NCBI GenBank assembly: GCA_018896355.1
Contig: JAHIMW010000163.1
Span: forward strand, 1-9,841
Direction: 5' to 3'
Length of the DNA stretch: 9,841 nucleotides
DNA from: Pseudomonadota bacterium
GTDB taxonomy: Bacteria > Desulfobacterota > Syntrophia > Syntrophales > UBA5619
Shown: positions 6,699 through 9,841 of the stretch, piece after piece
How positions within the stretch are numbered: the stretch's first letter is position 1
How the letters are laid out: every line of letters begins with the position of its first letter
Made by a program: the position numbers and the translations under genes
Notes under the pieces: model-generated
What the model was told of the DNA's origin: nothing
Databases searched by the model: none
Seen by the model: the letters and a program-made list of their open reading frames with translations, nothing else

Positions 6699-6735
6699 CT
6701 TATACTCTCGCAATCGGTATCCATAACCATGAGCG

Positions 6736-7110
6736 TCATCGATACACCTCTTTTGGATCAAATACCGTTTCCCCGACGGCGACAAAGTCTCCATCGGCCC
6801 ACTTTCTGTAAAAACAGGACCGGTATCCGGTGTGACAGGCCGCGCCGCCCAACTGTTCGACCTTCAGCAAAATGGCATCCTCATCGCAATCCAGCCGAAC
6901 CTCGCGGACCAGTTGGAGATGGCCGGATGTCTCTCCTTTCAGCCATAGACTCTGCCGGGAACGGCTCCAGTAGTGAGCCTTGCCCGTTTCGAGGGTTTTC
7001 AACCAGGCCTCGCGGTTCATGTAGGCCAGCATGAGCACCTCCCCGGTCTCATGGTCCTGGACCAATACCGGCACCAGTCCCTCCCCTTTTTTAAAATCCG
7101 GTTCCGTCAT
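6736..7110 (-). CDS. hisI: Phosphoribosyl-AMP cyclohydrolase (HisI)
   Basis: Hydrolyses the adenine ring of phosphoribosyl-AMP, the third step of histidine synthesis. The zinc and magnesium sites are clear: DCDEDA (74-79; D74, C75, D76, D78) and ACHTGYRSCFYR (91-102; C92, C99). The HYWSRSRQSLWLKGETSG block (46-63) is the family signature. At 124 aa it is the free-standing cyclohydrolase; the pyrophosphohydrolase (HisE) domain fused to it in enterics is absent and no hisE is in the window. ATG at 7110 has AAGGAAGG just upstream; earlier in-frame starts at 7134 and 7203 lack a Shine-Dalgarno, and 7203 would lie upstream of the promoter's -10. It is the first gene of the leftward run. Confidence 0.95.
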   Translation of the reverse strand: MTEPDFKKGEGLVPVLVQDHETGEVLMLAYMNREAWLKTLETGKAHYWSRSRQSLWLKGETSGHLQLVREVRLDCDEDAILLKVEQLGGAACHTGYRSCFYRKWADGDFVAVGETVFDPKEVYR

Positions 7111-7140
7111 GACCTTCCTTGCTGATGGATTCATTTTCGA

Positions 7141-7174
7141 CCGCCCGCGCCTTCGCGCCGAAGCATAGGGGCGG
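7141..7174 (-). promoter_or_regulatory. Stem-loop in the hisI leader
   Basis: Inner arms CTTCG (7151-7155) and CGAAG (7159-7163) and outer arms CCGCCC (7141-7146) and GGGCGG (7169-7174) make an imperfect GC-rich hairpin. It would lie at the very 5' end of the transcript from the promoter at 7182-7210, about 30 nt before the hisI start. No histidine-rich leader peptide is visible, so classic his attenuation is not supported. Confidence 0.5.
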
Positions 7175-7181
7175 GTTGGGA

Positions 7182-7210
7182 ATAATAGTTTGGAAAGTGC
7201 CATTAATCAA
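7182..7210 (-). promoter_or_regulatory. Sigma70-type promoter for hisI-hisG-hisB
   Basis: On the minus strand TTGATT (7210-7205; 4 of 6 to consensus), a 17-bp spacer and TATTAT (7187-7182; 5 of 6). The expected transcription start near 7175 leaves a leader of about 65 nt. A 12-bp palindrome, CGGGAATTCCCG (7221-7232), lies 10 bp upstream of the -35 and could be an operator, without a recognised regulator. Confidence 0.7.
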
Positions 7211-7369
7211 GCATTTTTTTCGGGAATTCCCGCGGTGCCGTGAGGAATCGTCACTGGACAAAAAACCGCATTTATTAACACCGTCATTGCGGCAGACTTT
7301 CATCTTGCCAAGCCGCCCTTTCCATGATAGAGGATTCCCGGACAGATGAACTTTTTCCCCAAAGACGGG

Positions 7370-7391
7370 ATTCCCGGGCGTCACCCGGAAT
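7370..7391 (+). promoter_or_regulatory. Stem-loop ahead of the small membrane protein gene
   Basis: ATTC (7370-7373) and CGGG (7375-7378) pair with CCCG (7384-7387) and GAAT (7388-7391) with one bulged C and a 5-base loop. A second CCCGGG at 7393-7398 offers an alternative pairing. The hairpin ends 13 bases before the AGGAGGT ribosome-binding site (from 7404). A function in leader control is possible but not shown. I see no convincing plus-strand promoter in 7211-7369. Confidence 0.4.
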
Positions 7392-7416
7392 ACCCGGGAT
7401 ATCAGGAGGTTTGGCG

Positions 7417-7719
7417 ATGACATTGATGATCAGCGGTATTGTATCGGTCGTCCTTGGTGTGATCGGTTTTTCCCTATGGTGGAGCGACTTCATGATCATC
7501 TTGAAGGGCGGCATACCGATCATGCTAATCCTGGCCGGAATTCTGGCGGTCTATGTCGGTCTCGACGCGATGGAGGACCGCATGAGAGAGGAAAGACAAA
7601 AGCAGGAGGAAAAATTGGAGACGACCCGGGAGGAGATCGAACGGGTCAAGTCTCAGGCAGAGCAGTACCGCGAAGAAATTGAAAGACTGAAGGAAAAGGC
7701 GAATAAAAATACCCCTTGA
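7417..7719 (+). CDS. Small two-helix membrane protein with a coiled-coil tail
   Basis: A 100-aa protein I do not recognise by name. Residues 2-22 and about 32-49 are two hydrophobic helices joined by a short WWSDF and KGG turn; residues 52-96 are highly charged (REERQKQEEKLETTREEIE and onward) with a heptad-like pattern, so a coiled coil is likely. It should sit in the inner membrane as a hairpin with the tail on the same side as the N-terminus. ATG at 7417 is well supported by AGGAGGT with a 6-nt spacer; the frame is open further upstream but reads through the hairpin. It is transcribed away from hisI and stands alone. The tail suggests self-assembly or binding a partner, but no function can be assigned. 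Confidence 0.8.
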   Translation: MTLMISGIVSVVLGVIGFSLWWSDFMIILKGGIPIMLILAGILAVYVGLDAMEDRMREERQKQEEKLETTREEIERVKSQAEQYREEIERLKEKANKNTP

Positions 7720-7728
7720 CAGAAGGGG
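7712..7728 (-). terminator. Stem-loop at the end of the small membrane protein gene
   Basis: Arms CCCCTT (7712-7717) and AAGGGG (7723-7728) with a 5-base loop, overlapping the stop codon TGA (7717-7719). On the minus strand the stem is followed by TATTTTTATTC, so it resembles a terminator for leftward transcription; on the plus strand no T-run follows. Confidence 0.4.
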
Positions 7729-7839
7729 CGAAATCCATAAGAGGGCTCCCCGTTTACTTCAACCGCAACGGAAAAAGCGAATGTTATTGTTGGAAACCGA
7801 CTTAACCCACGCCCGCTTCGATACCTATATGTATTGATG

Positions 7840-7871
7840 CCTGCTGTCTGTCCATCGGACGGGCAAGCAGG
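7840..7871. repeat. Imperfect hairpin in the gene-free stretch 7720-7936
   Basis: Outer arms CCTGCT (7840-7845) and AGCAGG (7866-7871), inner GTCC (7850-7853) and GGAC (7857-7860) with an ATC loop. No T-run follows, so it is not a typical terminator. The rest of 7720-7936 shows no gene, RNA or repeat that I recognise. Confidence 0.45.
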
Positions 7872-7936
7872 TATTCCTGAACCATAGCCAGCGTTATTAT
7901 CCTACTTCATTGCACCACGTACCGCCCAGGCAGTAG

Positions 7937-8125
7937 ATGCCCCCTGATGTCTTTGCATACAAGGCGATCAATTCCGTTGCTAAAAACAAAGCCATCATTA
8001 TTGTACCGTCGTGGTGGAAGCTGTTTTGTTGGATTAACCGCCTTTTTCCTTCCTTGGGAATAAACCTTGCCGGAAAGCATTTTCAAAAGATGCAGAAGCA
8101 ACTGGGAATAGTGGAGAAAGATTAG
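7937..8125 (+). pseudogene. C-terminal remnant of a short-chain dehydrogenase/reductase
   Basis: The 62 residues from MPPDVFAYKAINSVAKNKAI through PSWWKLFCWINRLFPSLGI to FQKMQKQLG look like the end of a classical SDR (ketoacyl-reductase-like oxidoreductase) after the catalytic domain, where many members read VAKNKAIIIVPSWWK...WWINRLSP. The Rossmann glycine motif and the YxxxK catalytic site are missing. A TAG stop lies directly before the ATG, no Shine-Dalgarno is seen, and the three frames upstream show no further SDR sequence. It is therefore most likely a gene remnant left by deletion, not a working small gene. The match is from memory of the family. Confidence 0.6.
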
Positions 8126-8159
8126 TGGCCCATCGGGGATTTGTGTTTAAAATGCCTTC

Positions 8160-8189
8160 TTGACAGGTGGCTCGACTAAAAGGTAAACA
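8160..8189 (+). promoter_or_regulatory. Weak promoter candidate for the propeller lipoprotein
   Basis: A perfect TTGACA (8160-8165) is followed after 18 bp by TAAACA (8184-8189), a poor -10. A TATATA near 8264-8270 is a second possible -10 without a good -35. Both lie in the 190-base gap between the SDR remnant and the next gene, in which I see nothing else. Confidence 0.3.
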
Positions 8190-8315
8190 TATTCCTCAAA
8201 AGGGCCGCCGCCGCTCCACCTTCCTTTCCGAACCGCATCGCCAGCCCCTGTTTTTCGATGCAAAATATATAAAGGGATGAACGATCCCTATGCCCGTGTA
8301 ATAAGGGAGGTTATG

Positions 8316-9404
8316 ATGAGAAAGATTGCTCTTCTGATATTCGCTGTTTTAGGAGGCCTGCTGACGATGATCGGATGCGGCGATAACGATGCGGTCATCA
8401 CAGGACCAGTGGGCTGGGCGATCGGTTACCGTTCCGACAACACGGCCGCCATCTTGCATACGGCAAACGGCGGCAAGAACTGGGAAGAGCAAGGAAATCC
8501 GGCACTATGGACTGGATTGAGCGGTAATGACATTAGTGCTGTAGACAAATGGACCGCCTGGGCAGCGGTAGGGGGGGGACCGAGTTCCGGCGGTGCCATT
8601 CTCCACACGACGGACGGCGGCGTCACTTGGAATATACAGCCTTTACCGGAAGGGATTAACGAAACGGTCAAGGGGATCAAAGGCCTTTCCCGGAGCGTGG
8701 CGTGGGCCGTCACTCTCGGTGGTACGGTCATGCGTACCCTTGACGGCGGCCGGCACTGGGTCGTTGTCCCTCACGACGGAGTGATTATCAAAGAGGTCAA
8801 CCGAATCGACGCGATGGGGGATGACATCTGGATCGCAGACTTCGGCAGCAGCGACGGCGCGATGATTCATTCAGCCGATTTCGGCCGTACCTGGAGACGG
8901 GAACCGCTTCCCGGTATCAACCTTGTTTATGGTGGGCCGATGGGCGTCAGTATTGTCAGATCTAAAATTGCCTGGAGCGCTGTGAAACTGGACGCGAATC
9001 TCTACCGGACAACGGACGGCGGCGCCACCTGGCGCATGGATGCACCTGCCGTGTCCGGGCCTAACGATATCGACGACATCTGTGCACCCGAAGACGACAT
9101 GGTATGGGCCGTACAGAACATCGGTGGAATGAGCGGTGGGAGAATCATACGGGTACACCTGGTGAATGGAAAAGTCATCAGCGACACCATGGATCCCATG
9201 AGCGGGAAGTATCAGTACGAGGGGGTTACCTGTTTCGACGAGAAAACCGTTTGGGTTGTGGGGTTCAAGGCGTACGGCGTGGACCCGGGCCTTCCGGAAG
9301 GGGTCATCTTGCATACGGAAGACGGTACGACATGGACGAGCCAGACCTTGCCGGTCAGCGACGTCTCCCTGTGGAAAGTTTCCTTTGCCGGCGCTCACCG
9401 ATAG
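8316..9404 (+). CDS. Lipoprotein with a seven-bladed Asp-box propeller (Ycf48-like)
   Basis: Residues 1-21 (MRKIALLIFAVLGGLLTMIGC) are a lipoprotein signal with C21 as the modified cysteine; +2 is G, so outer-membrane or surface placement is possible. The mature part is seven repeats that each start with a W-A strand (VGWAIG, TAWAAV, VAWAVT, DIWIAD, IAWSAV, MVWAVQ, TVWVVG), and six continue to an Asp-box: TANGGKNW (49-56), TTDGGVTW (98-105), TLDGGRHW (141-148), SADFGRTW (186-193), TTDGGATW (232-239), TEDGTTW (334-340). The sixth blade lacks the box. Ycf48/HCF136 assists photosystem II assembly in phototrophs, but bacterial relatives are common with no known role; no sialidase active site is visible. 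ATG at 8316 (AGGGAGG, 5 nt upstream) is preferred to 8313 and 8277. It appears monocistronic. Confidence 0.88.
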   Translation: MRKIALLIFAVLGGLLTMIGCGDNDAVITGPVGWAIGYRSDNTAAILHTANGGKNWEEQGNPALWTGLSGNDISAVDKWTAWAAVGGGPSSGGAILHTTDGGVTWNIQPLPEGINETVKGIKGLSRSVAWAVTLGGTVMRTLDGGRHWVVVPHDGVIIKEVNRIDAMGDDIWIADFGSSDGAMIHSADFGRTWRREPLPGINLVYGGPMGVSIVRSKIAWSAVKLDANLYRTTDGGATWRMDAPAVSGPNDIDDICAPEDDMVWAVQNIGGMSGGRIIRVHLVNGKVISDTMDPMSGKYQYEGVTCFDEKTVWVVGFKAYGVDPGLPEGVILHTEDGTTWTSQTLPVSDVSLWKVSFAGAHR

Positions 9405-9460
9405 GTGAAAGCACAGAGTGAGACCTTGAAAACTCGCCATTTGTCATTGGAGGCCAAAGG

Positions 9461-9547
9461 CCGACGAAGCAATCCCAGAAGTTACTGCATTGATGAGATT
9501 GCTTCGGGCGGAAGCCCTCGCAACGACTGCGTCGGATTGCTTCGTCG
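9461..9547. repeat. Dispersed inverted repeat downstream of the propeller gene
   Basis: Perfect 14-bp arms CGACGAAGCAATCC (9462-9475) and GGATTGCTTCGTCG (9534-9547). Inside are GATTGCTTCG again (9497-9506, a direct copy of 9535-9544), the stem GGGC-GGAA-GCCC (9506-9517) and CGAC-TGC-GTCG (9524-9534). Flanks GTCATTGGAGG on the left (from 9443) and CGCTCCTC on the right (from about 9551) resemble the ends of a repeat type I remember from many genomes (GTCATTGCGAGG...GAAGCAATC), so the full unit may be about 9443-9560 with a decayed right end. It is non-coding. Confidence 0.7.
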
Positions 9548-9652
9548 CTACGCTCCTCTGGAAGGGCAGAAATTCAAAGGCCCCAGAGTGCGTACAGCGG
9601 CGGAAGACTCAAACCATACATCAATTCCAAATTTATAGACAAAGTAAACACA

Positions 9653-9696
9653 ACGTAACATATCAACATTTATAAGAAAATCAGATTTTGTTACGT
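9653..9696. repeat. Hairpin in the AT-rich right end
   Basis: Arms ACGTAACA (9653-9660) and TGTTACGT (9689-9696) enclose an AT-rich loop, inside which AAAATC (9677-9682) and GATTTT (9684-9689) form an alternative stem around one base. The surrounding 9600-9740 is markedly richer in A and T than the genes to the left and holds no convincing gene. Confidence 0.5.
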
Positions 9697-9740
9697 ATAG
9701 CTTCCTGAAGTCAAGCATTACAGGGTTTTGACGGGCATAC

Positions 9741-9829
9741 ATGCTTTCGAATAAGCGTCAATCCGAAGTTGTTCAACGGAAGAATATGAAAGCATTCAAC
9801 GGATTGAAAACAATTTTGGATTGACGCTT
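9741..9829. repeat. Nested inverted repeats at the right edge
   Basis: Outer arms AAGCGTCAATCC (9753-9764) and GGATTGACGCTT (9818-9829) are perfect over 12 bp and continue imperfectly (GAAGTTGTT against AAAATTGTT). ATGCTTTC (9741-9748) pairs with GAAAGCAT (9788-9795), which would compete with the first fold. TTCAACGGA is directly repeated (9772-9780 and 9795-9803). The structure may be part of a mobile element, a recombination site or a protein-binding region; the window ends 12 bases later. Confidence 0.6.
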
Positions 9830-9841
9830 GAAGAACTAAGC

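Noticed and set aside
6699..6794. An N-terminal extension of hisG
   Set aside because: It would overlap the end of hisI by 59 bp and add 32 residues not expected for the family; the ATG at 6698 gives the standard start.
6165..7034. A 289-aa plus-strand frame opposite hisG and hisI
   Set aside because: Both opposing genes carry complete family motifs and a promoter on their strand; this frame is a GC-driven shadow.
7111..7175. Histidine leader-peptide attenuator before hisI
   Set aside because: The leader has a hairpin but no short frame with a run of histidine codons and no terminator T-run, so classic his attenuation is not supported.
8316..9404. Sialidase (BNR repeat enzyme)
   Set aside because: The Asp-boxes are shared with sialidases, but the arginine triad and FRIP-type motif of the enzymes are not seen; the W-A strand pattern fits Ycf48-like propellers better.
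9653..9829. Integron attC site
   Set aside because: GTAAC- and GTTAC-like bases occur in the arms, but I could not place the paired R and L boxes with the expected spacing, and no integrase or cassette gene is visible.

Overview
The window looks like a chromosomal stretch of a GC-rich Gram-negative bacterium, most likely a Desulfobacterota (former Deltaproteobacteria) member. The basis is the style of the RpoD, DnaG and His proteins, the two lipoproteins, and a dispersed-repeat vocabulary I associate with that group. The lineage is an inference from remembered sequence style, not from a search.

Left and centre (about 1-7210), all on the minus strand: reading in the direction of transcription, hisI, hisG, hisB, a CsgG/LpoB-like putative lipoprotein, hisA, a HIT-family protein, a YqeY/GatB-like protein, dnaG and rpoD (its C-terminal part lies beyond base 1). 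The last three are a macromolecular-synthesis operon (normally rpsU-yqeY-dnaG-rpoD) with a HIT gene where rpsU often sits. The first part is an incomplete histidine set (no hisH, hisF, hisD, hisC or hisE here). A good sigma70-type promoter (TTGATT, 17 bp, TATTAT; 7182-7210) precedes hisI, and a weaker candidate precedes yqeY.

This gene train carries several repeats at sensitive places: a GGGGACA...TGTCCCC palindrome family duplicated just upstream of rpoD and present once inside the dnaG reading frame; a heptamer tandem repeat containing the hisA stop codon; an 11-G tract at the hisA ribosome-binding position; and a 163-bp MITE-like element with terminal inverted repeats and a 6-bp direct flank, inserted at the hisB stop codon, which supplies the only canonical start codons of the lipoprotein frame.

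Right part, plus strand: bases 7111-7416 are a 306-base divergent intergenic region with the hisI promoter, its leader hairpin, a 12-bp palindrome (7221-7232) and a hairpin ahead of the next gene. Then comes a 100-aa two-helix membrane protein with a coiled-coil tail. The 596 bases 7720-8315 hold no intact gene: two hairpins, a C-terminal remnant of a short-chain dehydrogenase (7937-8125) and a weak promoter candidate. A lipoprotein predicted to be a seven-bladed Asp-box (Ycf48-like) propeller follows (8316-9404). The last 437 bases (9405-9841) hold no convincing gene, only a dispersed inverted repeat (about 9461-9547) and an AT-rich tract full of nested inverted repeats (9653-9829).

I see no defence system, CRISPR array, tRNA or rRNA. 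The genes are mostly housekeeping; the novelty is in the small repeats and what they do to gene ends.
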